DNA of 64,000 nt from contig NZ_MTSE01000006.1 in assembly GCF_002154225.1 (NCBI RefSeq), forward strand, positions 1 through 64,000. Reading direction: 5' to 3'. The first letter of the stretch is position 1, and every line of letters starts with the position of its first letter. The notes under the pieces were generated by a model that was not told the DNA's origin, ran no database searches, and was given only the letters and a program-made list of their open reading frames with translations. The translations under genes were made by a program, and so were the position numbers. This stretch comes from Hymenobacter crusticola (lineage in GTDB: Bacteria > Bacteroidota > Bacteroidia > Cytophagales > Hymenobacteraceae). Positions 35,041 through 44,128 of this stretch are shown piece after piece.

Positions 35041-36693
35041 ATGCGTCGTCGCGACTTTATGGGGCTGACTGGCTTAGCCGCCGGCTCGTTGTTTTTACCC
35101 TCGCTGCCGGGTTTTGGGGGCACGCCGGTTGATGTGGGCCGCATGCTGGAGCAAATAGACGTTGCGGTGAAAAAGCGCCTCGCCGACGCCGCACTTAATG
35201 CCGCCAAATCGGCGGGGGCCAGCTACGCCGATGCGCGCGTGGGGCGCTACCTCAACCAGTATGTGTTCACGCGCGAGAAGCAGGTGCAGAACATCGTGAA
35301 TACGGAAAGCTACGGCGTGGGAGTGCGCGTGCTGGTGAATGGCGCCTGGGGCTTTGCCGCCACCAACGACGTAAGCGAGGCCGCCGTAGCGCAGGCTGCC
35401 CGCGAGGCCGTATCTATTGCCAAAGCCAATGCCCGTCTGCAAAAAGAGCCCGTAAACCTAGCCCCGCAGCGTGGCTATGGTGAGGTGAGCTGGAAGACGC
35501 CCATCGAGCAGAATGCTTTTGAGGTGCCCGTGAAGCAGAAAGTAGACCTCTTGCTCGCAGTAAACGCCAAGGCCATGGAGAACGGCGCCAACTACGTCAG
35601 CTCCACGATTTTTCAGGTGAACGAGCAGAAGTACTTTGCTAGCACCGATGGCTCCTACATCGACCAGGATGTACACCGCATTTGGCCCACGTTTAACGTG
35701 ACGGCCATCGATCGGGCTTCCGGCAAGTTTCGCACGCGCGACTCCCTCGGTACCTCCATGGGCCTAGGTTACGAATATCTCACGCCCCGTGCCCAAGACA
35801 AAATAGCCGGCCCCGCTGGTACAGGTGTTGTTGGCTATAAGCTGCGCTACGATATGCTCGAAGACGCTGCCCTAGCCGCCAAGCAAGCGAAAGCTAAGCT
35901 CACAGCCAAGTCGGTGGTGCCGGGCAAGTACGACCTCGTGCTCGACCCTGACCACCTAGGGCTGACCATCCACGAAAGTGTGGGCCACCCCTTGGAGCTC
36001 GACCGCGTACTCGGCTATGAAGCGAACTATGCCGGTACCAGCTTCGCTACCATGGATAAGCTAAAATCGGGCAACTTTAAATATGGTTCGCCGGTGGTGA
36101 ACATCGTGGCCGACAAGCTGCAACCCGGCACGCTTGGCGCCGTGGGCTACGACGACGAAGGCGTGAAAACCGGCGAGTGGGACCTGATCAAAGGCGGCGT
36201 GCTAGTGAATTACGAGAAGATCCGCGACCAAGCACAGGTGGTGGGCCAGGACCACTCCGATGGTTGCTGCTACGCTGATTCCTGGAGCAACGTGCAGTTT
36301 CAGCGCATGCCCAACGTGAGTTTGCGGCCCAATCCCAGCAAGCTGCGCGTAGACGACATGATCAAAGACGTCGACAAAGGCATCTACATCGTGGGGGCTG
36401 GCTCTTACTCTATCGACCAGCAGCGGTATAACTTTCAGTTTGGCGGCAAGCTCTTCTTTGCTATCGAGAAAGGCAAAATTGCCGGTCAGATTGAAGACGT
36501 GGCGTACCAGTCGAACACGCAGGAGTTCTGGAACAGCTGCGCCGCTACTTGCGACGCCTCCGACTACCGCTTCCTAGGTACGTTCTTCGACGGCAAAGGC
36601 CAACCACCGCAAATTTCGGCCGTGAGCCACGGCTCGGCTACCACGCGCTTCAACGGCGTGAACGTCATCAACACCGCCCGCAAGATTGGGTAA
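35041..36693 (+). CDS. tldD: TldD-family metallopeptidase with Tat signal (copy 3)
   Basis: 550 residues from ATG (ATG CGT CGT CGC). The signal peptide RRRDFMGLTGLAAGSLFLPS has three consecutive arginines. The metal site HESVGH is at 311-316. It is the most diverged of the three at the N-terminus (AAVAQAAREAVSIAKANARL) but keeps the conserved C-terminal block SHGSATTRFNGVNVINTARK. No tldE separates it from copy 2, so three TldD are served by two TldE. Confidence 0.92.
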   Translation: MRRRDFMGLTGLAAGSLFLPSLPGFGGTPVDVGRMLEQIDVAVKKRLADAALNAAKSAGASYADARVGRYLNQYVFTREKQVQNIVNTESYGVGVRVLVNGAWGFAATNDVSEAAVAQAAREAVSIAKANARLQKEPVNLAPQRGYGEVSWKTPIEQNAFEVPVKQKVDLLLAVNAKAMENGANYVSSTIFQVNEQKYFASTDGSYIDQDVHRIWPTFNVTAIDRASGKFRTRDSLGTSMGLGYEYLTPRAQDKIAGPAGTGVVGYKLRYDMLEDAALAAKQAKAKLTAKSVVPGKYDLVLDPDHLGLTIHESVGHPLELDRVLGYEANYAGTSFATMDKLKSGNFKYGSPVVNIVADKLQPGTLGAVGYDDEGVKTGEWDLIKGGVLVNYEKIRDQAQVVGQDHSDGCCYADSWSNVQFQRMPNVSLRPNPSKLRVDDMIKDVDKGIYIVGAGSYSIDQQRYNFQFGGKLFFAIEKGKIAGQIEDVAYQSNTQEFWNSCAATCDASDYRFLGTFFDGKGQPPQISAVSHGSATTRFNGVNVINTARKIG

Positions 36694-36803
36694 ACCTTTC
36701 GCTGTTTGCTCTTGGCTGCTGGCTGTTTGCTTTTTAAGTTGACTGTCAGAATAAAAGCTAGGGGTAAATAGCCATCAGCTACCAGCTCCTTATTCAAAAA
36801 AAT

Positions 36804-38129
36804 ATGGCAATCCTTTCGCAAGAACAAGCCCAGGCTATTCTACAGAAAGTGCTCAGCTTCAGCAAGGCCGATGAGTGCCAAGCAACGCTCACGGGCCGCA
36901 CGGCGGGCAATATTCGCTACGCGCGCAACAACGTGAGCACGGCGGGCCACTCTGATAACGTGTCGCTGGCTGTGGAATCGCGGTACGGCAAGCGCTCCGG
37001 CGTCGCAACATGTAATCAGTTCGATGATGATACGTTGCGCCGTTGCGTGCAACGAGCAGAGGAAACAGCTAAGCTAGCACCTGAAGACCCGGAGTACATG
37101 CCTATGCTAGGGCCGCAGCAATACCTAACGCCCAACTCTTTCGCGGCCAAAACGGCGGGCGATACGGCCGACGCGCGCGCCCAAGCCGCCGCTGATAGCA
37201 TTGACCTGTGCGTCGCCCGCAAGCTTACGGTAGCCGGCTTTCTGGAAAATAGCACCAGCTTCCGGGCCCTGCGTAACAGCAAGGGCCTACAAGCCTACCA
37301 GCCCGAAACGTTCGTCGACTTCTCCGTGACGGTACGCACCCCCGACGGCACCGGCTCGGGCTACGCGGTGGCTGACTACACGGATGTGGGCAAATTCAAC
37401 GCAAAAGCTCTGACGCAGATTGCGGCTGATAAAGCTGCGGGCTCGGTGGGCGCCAAAGCCATGGAGCCTGGCAAGTACACCGTGATTTTGGAGCCGGCCG
37501 CGCTGGTATCGGACGAGGGCTTGCTCAACCGCCTCTTCTACGAGCTAGGTGCTCGCGAAGCCGACGAGGGCCGCTCGTTCCTGAGCAAGAAAGGCGGCGG
37601 CAACAAGCTAGGTCAGAAACTATTCGATGAGCGCATAACCATCTACTCGGACCCCACTAACCTAGAAGCGCCCGGCCGCGTGTTCGACGACGAAGGGCAA
37701 CCCGTGAAGAAAATGACCTGGGTTGAGAAGGGCGTCCTCAAGAACCTGTACTACTCCCGCTTCTGGGCACAGAAAAGCAAGGCTACCGCTACGGCTTTCC
37801 CCAGCAACTTTATCATGAGCGGGGGCACCCAAAGCACGGCGGACCTGATCAAGGGCACGGCCAAGGGCATCCTGGTCACGCGCTTGTGGTACATCCGCGA
37901 CGTCGATCCGCAGTCATTGCTCGTAACGGGCCTCACGCGCGACGGCACGTTCTACATCGAGAACGGCAAGATCAAGCACCCAGTCAAGAACTTCCGCTTC
38001 AACGAGTCGCCCGTTATCATGCTCAATAACATCGAGGCTATCGGCAAGCCCGTGCGCCTAGGCGGCAACCTAGTGCCGCCCCTGAAGATCCGCGACTTCA
38101 CGTTCACTAGCCTGTCAGACGCGGTGTAA
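36804..38129 (+). CDS. tldE: TldE/PmbA-family protein (copy 2)
   Basis: 441 residues starting MAILSQEQAQ, with no signal peptide and no HExxxH. It is a paralogue of copy 1, and the last ~90 codons are almost identical in nucleotide sequence to those of copy 1 (about 32970-33160 against 37935-38125), while the middle is diverged. It ends the tld cluster before a strong terminator. Predicted partner of TldD copy 3 and perhaps of the others. Confidence 0.9.
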   Translation: MAILSQEQAQAILQKVLSFSKADECQATLTGRTAGNIRYARNNVSTAGHSDNVSLAVESRYGKRSGVATCNQFDDDTLRRCVQRAEETAKLAPEDPEYMPMLGPQQYLTPNSFAAKTAGDTADARAQAAADSIDLCVARKLTVAGFLENSTSFRALRNSKGLQAYQPETFVDFSVTVRTPDGTGSGYAVADYTDVGKFNAKALTQIAADKAAGSVGAKAMEPGKYTVILEPAALVSDEGLLNRLFYELGAREADEGRSFLSKKGGGNKLGQKLFDERITIYSDPTNLEAPGRVFDDEGQPVKKMTWVEKGVLKNLYYSRFWAQKSKATATAFPSNFIMSGGTQSTADLIKGTAKGILVTRLWYIRDVDPQSLLVTGLTRDGTFYIENGKIKHPVKNFRFNESPVIMLNNIEAIGKPVRLGGNLVPPLKIRDFTFTSLSDAV

Positions 38130-38139
38130 GCCCGGTCAT

Positions 38140-38197
38140 TTTCAGAGCAACAAAAAGGCCCGTAGCATATGCTACGGGCCTTTTTGTTGCTCTGAAA
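38140..38197. terminator. 58-base perfect palindrome, bidirectional terminator
   Basis: The arms 38140-38168 and 38169-38197 pair with no unpaired loop in DNA (centre CATATG). A- and T-runs in AAAAAGGCCCGTAGC and its complement give a terminator on both strands between the converging tldE and barrel genes. Confidence 0.9.
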
Positions 38198-38204
38198 TTA
38201 CGCG

Positions 38205-38900
38205 TTAGAAGGCATAGCCTAATGAGAACTCCACTACGCGGTTGTGAAGCCCGCCAAAACCTAGGGAGGTGCGCGCTTCTTGCGATTGGGTATTGTTGTC
38301 GATGTTGGTGAGGCCGTAATTGATGCGGGTTGCGATGATTAACCCATTCTTCAAATCGACCCCTAGGCCACCGCACAAGGCCACATCGCTCTTGTAGTCC
38401 TTCGTCGTTTCTACGTCAGCCGTCTGATAGGTAGTGCCACTGGAGCTCGACATGGTGTACCCCGTCTGCCCTACTTGGCGCCCCGATAGCAATAAGCCGA
38501 ATTGTGGGCCAAACTGAATGTTGAATACATCACCTAGGTAGACTTTGGCTAGGATCGGCACGTTCAGATACGAGAGTTTAGTCTTGTTCACGATGTCCAT
38601 CGACCCCAGCGGAACCGTGTTGTTTGACCCCTGTTGCGAGTACGTTATTTCGGGTTGCAGCGCAAAGTGATTGGAAGGCCGATAGCGCATGAAGGCGCCC
38701 AGGTGCAAACCAGCTTTGTACTCAGTGATTTGGTTGACCGTTCCATCGAGTACCGCTTGGCTCACGCCAGCCTTCACCCCAAAGCTCGTCGTTGATGCTG
38801 ATCTGGAAGAATACTTGTGCCGAGCGCGTGATTGTGCTTGTGCACTGTTGGTAGTCAATACGATACCACCTAATAAAACGAAAGAGTAAAGCGCTTTCAT
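38205..38900 (-). CDS. Outer-membrane beta-barrel (PorT/porin-like) protein
   Basis: 231 residues with a signal peptide (MKALYSFVLLGGIVLTTNS, cleaved after AQAQ). The body alternates amphipathic strands: GVKAGVSQAVLDG, then HLGAFMRYRPSNHFALQPEI, YLNVPILAKVYLG and FNIQFGPQFGLLLSG. It ends with the barrel-type FSLGYAF. This is the eight-strand barrel pattern common in Bacteroidota. First in a line of three related leftward genes. Function unknown. Confidence 0.85.
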   Translation of the reverse strand: MKALYSFVLLGGIVLTTNSAQAQSRARHKYSSRSASTTSFGVKAGVSQAVLDGTVNQITEYKAGLHLGAFMRYRPSNHFALQPEITYSQQGSNNTVPLGSMDIVNKTKLSYLNVPILAKVYLGDVFNIQFGPQFGLLLSGRQVGQTGYTMSSSSGTTYQTADVETTKDYKSDVALCGGLGVDLKNGLIIATRINYGLTNIDNNTQSQEARTSLGFGGLHNRVVEFSLGYAF

Positions 38901-38937
38901 TATGAAAACAATACGTAGTAGAATGTATAAAATCTTT

Positions 38938-38945
38938 CAAATATA
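38938..38945 (-). promoter_or_regulatory. Bacteroidota-type -7 element upstream of the barrel gene
   Basis: On the minus strand TATATTTG matches TAnnTTTG exactly and lies 37 bases before the start codon in AT-rich DNA. No matching -33 TTTG was found at the usual distance. Confidence 0.4.
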
Positions 38946-38996
38946 TATAAACATTAATTTTTTACCCTGCGCCTACTGATGCTCCCCACTAAAAAA

Positions 38997-39025
38997 AGCC
39001 CTAGGCAGACTCGCTACCTAGGGCT
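38997..39025 (-). terminator. Intrinsic terminator
   Basis: A 9-bp stem AGCCCTAGG/CCTAGGGCT with an 11-base loop is followed on the minus strand by seven T. It ends the barrel gene 39049-39708. Confidence 0.8.
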
Positions 39026-39048
39026 GAAACCAACGATGCAGCGGTGAC

Positions 39049-39708
39049 TCAACGCGCCGCTAGCTGATAAGTAAGTGAGGCTTGCACTACCTGATTTTTG
39101 AGGGGACCCGTGTAGTTTGCGTACTGCGTGTCTTTGCCTTCGGTAATGGAGAGCAGCCCCGTATACCCACGCACGCCCAAGCCAAAGCTAGCAGGAAGGT
39201 TCACGCCGACACCAGCGACCAGACCTAGGTCTGCTCGGCGGTAGGTATCGGTAGCGTACCGGTTGTAAGTAGTTGAGTAGGAACCCAAAAAACTCCCGTA
39301 AGTATTGGTTCCCTTCTCTTTAGCGTCTAGCAGAAACCCAACTTGCGGGCCAGCTTCCAGGTAAAACCAGCCAACTGTTGCCCGGGCTATAATGGGTACA
39401 TTCAGATAGCGCAGCCGTAGCCGATAGTTAGCATCATAGCCCCCGTCGGCAACGCCCGATTCTACGATATGCATGTTCATGCGCTGGTTGCTAAACTGCA
39501 CCTCGGGCACCAGCGACCATCGCTCCGTGAGCTTTTTCTCGTAAAACACACCCAGCTGGTAGCCGGCCCGGCTCCGAGTATCTACCTCGTGAAATTCTTT
39601 GACTTTGGCCGAAACGGAGGCAGTGTTAGCTCCCACCCGAATGCCAAGCTGTGCGTGGACCGTGCCAGCACAAAACAGTGCGACTAACAGAACAGCAAGT
39701 TGCTTCAT
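39049..39708 (-). CDS. Outer-membrane beta-barrel (PorT/porin-like) protein
   Basis: 219 residues with a signal peptide MKQLAVLLVALFCAGTVHAQ. The strands YQLGVFYEKKLTERWSLVPE, YLNVPIIARATVGWFYLEAG and PQVGFLLDAKEKG align with its two neighbours, so the three genes look like an old tandem duplication. It has its own terminator. No ligand or partner is evident. Confidence 0.83.
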   Translation of the reverse strand: MKQLAVLLVALFCAGTVHAQLGIRVGANTASVSAKVKEFHEVDTRSRAGYQLGVFYEKKLTERWSLVPEVQFSNQRMNMHIVESGVADGGYDANYRLRLRYLNVPIIARATVGWFYLEAGPQVGFLLDAKEKGTNTYGSFLGSYSTTYNRYATDTYRRADLGLVAGVGVNLPASFGLGVRGYTGLLSITEGKDTQYANYTGPLKNQVVQASLTYQLAAR

Positions 39709-39787
39709 AGCTAAGTGTTATGAAATAGAGGATCGTTGTGTACAACGAGAGCTTACACCACCGCTCAAGGGTTGCATCGCGGCGCGA

Positions 39788-40393
39788 CTACTTACCGAGT
39801 TGCAAGGCCACGTAGCCCTGGAACACGCGGTTTTTGAGCCGGGCGTCGTTCACGCCGCTGAGGTTATCCACGTCGTTGATGTTGTTCATCCCCGCGTTGA
39901 ACCTAGCTCCCACTAGGAAGTACCCTAGCTTCAGACCAGCCCCGGCGCACAGGCTGAAGTCGCCGCGCTTGAAGTCGTTGGTAGCCGTGCGTTTCAAGTC
40001 AGCGTAGGTGCTGGTGCCGGTTTGCATGGTGCCGTCCTTCTCTGCTTTGTAGAGAAAGGAAAATTGCGGACCAGCTTCTACGAATACGGGTCCAATTCGC
40101 ACCTTCGCTAGCACCGGCAAAGAGAAGTAGTTTAGCTGGTTATCAAAGTTCTCGAACTGCGTTTTCCAGCTGCTTTTGTTGAGCGAGTACAGCAGCTCGG
40201 GCTGGATGGAGAGCGGACCTAGGATGTTGGCCTCGTAGAAGATGCCCGCGTGGTAGGAAGTACTGTACTTAGTGTTGGCGTCGATGTTTTCGCCGTTCAG
40301 TACGGCTTGGTTGATACCGGCTTTTATACCGAACTGAGCTTGGGCGCTGAAAAACAGCAACAAACAAGGCAGTAGCAGGGCTAATCGTTTCAT
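39788..40393 (-). CDS. Outer-membrane beta-barrel (PorT/porin-like) protein
   Basis: 201 residues from MKRLALLLPCLLLFFSAQAQ; an in-frame start 57 bases upstream would bury the signal peptide. Shared pieces with the two preceding genes are FGIKAGINQAVLNG, SIQPELLYSLNKS, FSLPVLAKVRIGPVFVEAGP and QFSFLYKAEKDG. It is most similar to the 38205 gene at the N-terminus. Confidence 0.83.
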   Translation of the reverse strand: MKRLALLLPCLLLFFSAQAQFGIKAGINQAVLNGENIDANTKYSTSYHAGIFYEANILGPLSIQPELLYSLNKSSWKTQFENFDNQLNYFSLPVLAKVRIGPVFVEAGPQFSFLYKAEKDGTMQTGTSTYADLKRTATNDFKRGDFSLCAGAGLKLGYFLVGARFNAGMNNINDVDNLSGVNDARLKNRVFQGYVALQLGK

Positions 40394-40613
40394 ACAAATA
40401 GGGGTTAGCGTGGAAGCAAGGTTAATGCATTGCAATACGCAGAAAAACAAAATCTATTGTACGCTTTGCTTCGATCGGTACATCTTCCCGGTCAGCTACT
40501 AATCAATTTGATATTAAATGCGAGGTTTTTTTGCGAAGTAAGCTAGGTCTGAGCCACCTTAGAGGCCGTAGTTGTGTCTCTTGCCTGTTTTTCGTTCGTC
40601 TGTCGTCTTCTTT

Positions 40614-41237
40614 ATGCCCGCTCCCTTCACCTTCGTGCGCCTTCAATACCGCTCCGGCGACTGGGATGGCGTGGATGAGCGCATGCCTACCAACCTGCTT
40701 CACTCGCTTATTCAGTACACGAAAGTGCCCGTGGCGACCAAAGAAAAAGTAGTAGCCCTCGACAGCCCCGAGCTGTTCAACTACCCATTCTGCTACCTCT
40801 CTGGGCACCGCCTAGTGCAGTTTTCGGCGCAGGAGAAGAAGAACTTCACGCAGTATGTGCGCAATGGCGGCTTCGTGTTCGTGGACGACTGCAACCACGA
40901 CATCGACGGCCTATTTGCCCGCTCCTTCGAGGAGCAGATGCGCCAATGTTTCGGGGCCAGCGCCCTCAAGAAAATCCCCAAAACGCACCCCGTTTACAGC
41001 TCCTTTTTCACCTTCAAAGACGGTCCGCCGCCTACTTCCTTCGAGCTCAACGGCTGGGGCGACGACCTCGTGCACGATTACCTGAAAGGCATCGAAATCA
41101 ATGGCCGTCTCGGCGTGCTCTACTCCAACAAAGACTACGGCTGCGAGTGGGACTACGACTTCCGCAACAAGCGCTTCCTGGCCGAAGACAACACCAAGTT
41201 TGGGGTAAACATCCTGATGTACGCCCTGACGGCCTAG
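40614..41237 (+). CDS. DUF4159 domain protein
   Basis: 207 residues from ATG 40614 (MPAPFTFVRLQYRSGDWDG); the earlier in-frame start at 40572 is less likely. The DUF4159 pattern is visible: YPFCYLSGHRLVQFSAQEKK, NGGFVFVDDCNHDIDG, LPKTHPVY-like IPKTHPVYSSFF, and the final NTKFGVNILMYALT. It lacks a signal peptide. In Bacteroidota this family accompanies MoxR/DUF58/BatA genes, which follow here after one reverse-strand gene. Confidence 0.85.
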   Translation: MPAPFTFVRLQYRSGDWDGVDERMPTNLLHSLIQYTKVPVATKEKVVALDSPELFNYPFCYLSGHRLVQFSAQEKKNFTQYVRNGGFVFVDDCNHDIDGLFARSFEEQMRQCFGASALKKIPKTHPVYSSFFTFKDGPPPTSFELNGWGDDLVHDYLKGIEINGRLGVLYSNKDYGCEWDYDFRNKRFLAEDNTKFGVNILMYALTA

Positions 41238-41307
41238 GTCAGGAGCTGGGCAACCGCAACAGCCATTTTCTACATACCTCACCCAGTCCCACTAGTCTAT
41301 GGACTAC

Positions 41308-41964
41308 TCAGAATTGATACCCAAGTCCTATCCGCAAAGCCATCTGCCAGTTTTGGGTGCTCAACATTTCTAATGCAATCGGATCCCGAAAGTACTCAGG
41401 CTGCCTTGCTGAAGTTCGGTCAGGGCGTAGTCGAAACCAATAGCCTACTCCTAGGCCTGGGTCCAACACCATTCGATGATGCAGTGAGTCGTCCAGTGGT
41501 ATTTGCCAGCCGATCAACAACTCAGCGCCGCCCTGGCTACTACTCGTGAAAATGCGTCCATTGTCGAATGTTTCGCGTCGGACTGCCCGATAGCGCAGCC
41601 GAGGCGAGACGTACAACGCGTCGTGATGCGACTGCAACAGATCGAAGAAGTAGTAGCGCGCTTGCAAAGAGCCGCCCCGCTGGCGCTGATCTGATAGTAT
41701 TTTACCCCATTGCAGTTCGGCTCCTACGCTCGTTCGCTTGTTCAGGAACTGTTCCCCCGATAGCAGCAACGGCGCAGTAGTCCCGCCATTCAACGTACTG
41801 ATAGGAATCCAAAAGCACGCCGCCAACATATCTACCCGAATGATACTACCAGGCTTCGAGGTCGCAGAAGAATCAGATGCTGCTGCAAAAGATTGCAGTG
41901 GCAGTAACAGCGATAAGGCTACTAGCAGACGAAAAAAGCGGGTTAAAATAAGATGATGGTTCAT
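41308..41964 (-). CDS. Exported outer-membrane barrel-like protein
   Basis: 218 residues from MNHHLILTRFFRLLVALSLL with a signal peptide ending FAAAS. The body is strand-rich (SVGAELQWGKI, SLQARYYFFDLL, DALYVSPRLRYRAV) and ends MALRIGLGYQF, a barrel-type C-terminus. It resembles DUF3575-type outer-membrane proteins, a tentative placing. It lies on the opposite strand between the DUF4159 gene and moxR, interrupting an otherwise rightward cluster. Confidence 0.7.
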   Translation of the reverse strand: MNHHLILTRFFRLLVALSLLLPLQSFAAASDSSATSKPGSIIRVDMLAACFWIPISTLNGGTTAPLLLSGEQFLNKRTSVGAELQWGKILSDQRQRGGSLQARYYFFDLLQSHHDALYVSPRLRYRAVRRETFDNGRIFTSSSQGGAELLIGWQIPLDDSLHHRMVLDPGLGVGYWFRLRPDRTSARQPEYFRDPIALEMLSTQNWQMALRIGLGYQF

Positions 41965-42128
41965 TCCGAAAGAAAGGAGTATCACCGTCGATTAACCAAC
42001 CAAAATGCCAGCTAGTCAGACATCACATTCAGGCCAATTACCTGCGCATTTATAGATAATAAGCAGCCTTACTCAGTAAAATCAGACTTTACAATACACT
42101 GCTCGCCAGCTCAAACTCTTTCCTCATT

Positions 42129-43106
42129 GTGACTGAAGCTAACGTTCGTCAACTCCTCGCCAAGCTCCCGCCGCTGCGGGAGGAAATCGGAAAAATTATC
42201 GTCGGCCAGACGCAGGTGCTCGATGAAGTGTTGGTAGCCTTGCTGGCCGGTGGCCACGCGCTGCTTGAAGGGGTGCCAGGCCTAGCTAAAACGCTGCTCG
42301 TGCGCACCCTAGCTAGCGCTACCGACCTGCCCTTCCGCCGTATTCAGTTCACCCCCGACCTGATGCCCACCGACATCCTTGGCACGGAAGTGTTAGAGGA
42401 AGACCACGGCACCGGGCACCGCTCCTTCAAGTTCAACGAGGGTCCTATCTTCGCCAGCCTCGTACTCGCTGACGAAATCAACCGCACGCCGCCCAAAACT
42501 CAAGCTGCCCTGCTTGAAGCTATGCAGGAAGGCCACGTGACCTACGCCGGTCAGGAGCACGCCCTACCCAAACCCTTCTTCCTGCTTGCCACCCAGAACC
42601 CCATCGAGCAGTCGGGCACGTATCCGCTGCCGGAAGCCCAGCTCGACCGTTTTCTACTGTACATCCGCATCGGCTACCCCACCGAGCAGGAGGAGCTAGC
42701 TGTACTTAGCGGCACCACCGGTACGGCGCGCGCGGAAGTGCGCTCGGTACTCGGGGGCGAAGACATCCGGCAGCTTCAGCAGCTGGTACGTCAGGTGAGC
42801 CTCAGCCCCGAGCTGCTCAGCTTCGTAAACCGCCTCGTGCGCGCTACACGCCCGGCGACGAGCACGGTAAAATTTATTCAGGATTATGGCCGTTGGGGCG
42901 CAGGTCCGCGGGCCGGGCAGGCGCTTATTCTCTGCGCCAAAGCGAGGGCGCTGCTGCAAGGCCGGTTTGCTGCCACCCTCGACGACATCAAAACCCTGGC
43001 GCCGCCGGTACTGCGCCATCGTGTGCTGCTGAACTTCAACGCCGAAGCCGAAAACCTCACTCCTGATGATGCCGTGGCGGAGCTGCTGAAAGCTGTGCCG
43101 GTGTAG
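42129..43106 (+). CDS. moxR: MoxR-family AAA+ ATPase
   Basis: 325 residues from a GTG start. It has Walker A in LLEGVPGLAKTLLVRTLA (about 47-63), Walker B LVLADEINRTPPKTQAALLE and ATQNPIEQSGTYPLPEAQLD, the typical MoxR block with the sensor and arginine finger. MoxR ATPases act as chaperones for partners with von Willebrand factor A domains; the DUF58 and BatA-like proteins downstream are the natural clients. Confidence 0.94.
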   Translation: MTEANVRQLLAKLPPLREEIGKIIVGQTQVLDEVLVALLAGGHALLEGVPGLAKTLLVRTLASATDLPFRRIQFTPDLMPTDILGTEVLEEDHGTGHRSFKFNEGPIFASLVLADEINRTPPKTQAALLEAMQEGHVTYAGQEHALPKPFFLLATQNPIEQSGTYPLPEAQLDRFLLYIRIGYPTEQEELAVLSGTTGTARAEVRSVLGGEDIRQLQQLVRQVSLSPELLSFVNRLVRATRPATSTVKFIQDYGRWGAGPRAGQALILCAKARALLQGRFAATLDDIKTLAPPVLRHRVLLNFNAEAENLTPDDAVAELLKAVPV

Positions 43107-43151
43107 ACCTAGGTACTTGAAGCTTAAAGACAAACACCCAATAACCAACCG

Positions 43152-44030
43152 ATGCTCAATCCCGAAATTCTGCATGCGCTGCGCAACCTACCGCTGTCGG
43201 CCAAGCAAGCTGCTGAAGGCTTCTTGGCAGGGCAGCACCTGAGCCGGCGGCGGGGTGTGGGCATGGAGTTCAGCCAGTACCGTCCCTACCAGCCCGGCGA
43301 CGACCTGCGCCGCCTCGACTGGCGCCTAGCCGCCCGCTCCGACCGCTACTACATCCGCGAGTCGGAAGTGGATACGAGCGTGACGGTGCACCTGCTGCTC
43401 GATGCCAGTGCCAGCATGAACCACCAGGATGATAACGGGTTGCGCAAGCTAGATTATGCCCGCCTGCTCCTGGCAGCGCTGGCTTACCTAGCTCAGAACC
43501 AGGGCGACGCGGTGGGCTTGACGATTTTGCACCCCAAAGGGCTGGAACACATTCCGCCCCGCTCGGATGCGCGCCAGCTACCTAGGTTGTTTCATGCGCT
43601 AGAAAGTGTAGCGGCGGCGGGTAGTTTTCCGAGTACCAGCACCCTAGCGCCTCTCACCGCGCGCCGGCAGCGGGCCCTGACCATTTGCGTGAGCGATTTA
43701 TACGAGGAAGAAGCTGAAATTAATAGCCTGCTCACGCGGCTGCGCGTGGCCTCGGGTGAGATTCTGCTGCTGCATCTGCTGGCCCACAACGAGTTGCACT
43801 TCACGTACCGCGGCACCGTCACCTTCGAAGACCTCGAAACGGGCCAAACGCTTCAGCTTGATGCCGACCAACAACGCAAAACCTACCAGGAGGAATTGCA
43901 AGCCTGGCTGCGCGCCACCGCCCAGGAAGCTCGGCGCCAGGGCTTTGATTACCACCAACTCGACTCCGCCGAACCGTTGGACCGCGCCATGCGCGAGTTC
44001 CTGCGGAAGCGGGACTCGATGAGTAACTGA
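43152..44030 (+). CDS. DUF58 domain protein (vWA-like)
   Basis: 292 residues. The DUF58 core is GMEFSQYRPYQPGDDLRRLD followed by WRLAARSDRYYIRE, and a vWA-type MIDAS-like start LLLDASASMNHQ is present (about 80-91). It follows moxR by 45 bases, a standard pairing. The protein appears cytoplasmic, without clear membrane helices. Confidence 0.92.
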   Translation: MLNPEILHALRNLPLSAKQAAEGFLAGQHLSRRRGVGMEFSQYRPYQPGDDLRRLDWRLAARSDRYYIRESEVDTSVTVHLLLDASASMNHQDDNGLRKLDYARLLLAALAYLAQNQGDAVGLTILHPKGLEHIPPRSDARQLPRLFHALESVAAAGSFPSTSTLAPLTARRQRALTICVSDLYEEEAEINSLLTRLRVASGEILLLHLLAHNELHFTYRGTVTFEDLETGQTLQLDADQQRKTYQEELQAWLRATAQEARRQGFDYHQLDSAEPLDRAMREFLRKRDSMSN

Positions 44031-44128
44031 GCAGCTAGGTAACTGAGTAAAGATGTGAAAACGACAACGTTCTATTACTCAGCTGCTCTAGCGAAACTAC
44101 TCCGTTATTCAATTACTCCGTTACTCTA
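44020..44128. repeat. Family G degenerate GAGTAACTG inverted repeat
   Basis: GAGTAACTGAGCAGCTAGG at the end of the DUF58 gene and GTAACTGAGTAA are answered by TTACTCAGCTGCTC and TTACTCCGTTACTC before the next start. The DUF58 stop codon lies inside the left half. Imperfect hairpin in the 98-base gap. Confidence 0.45.
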
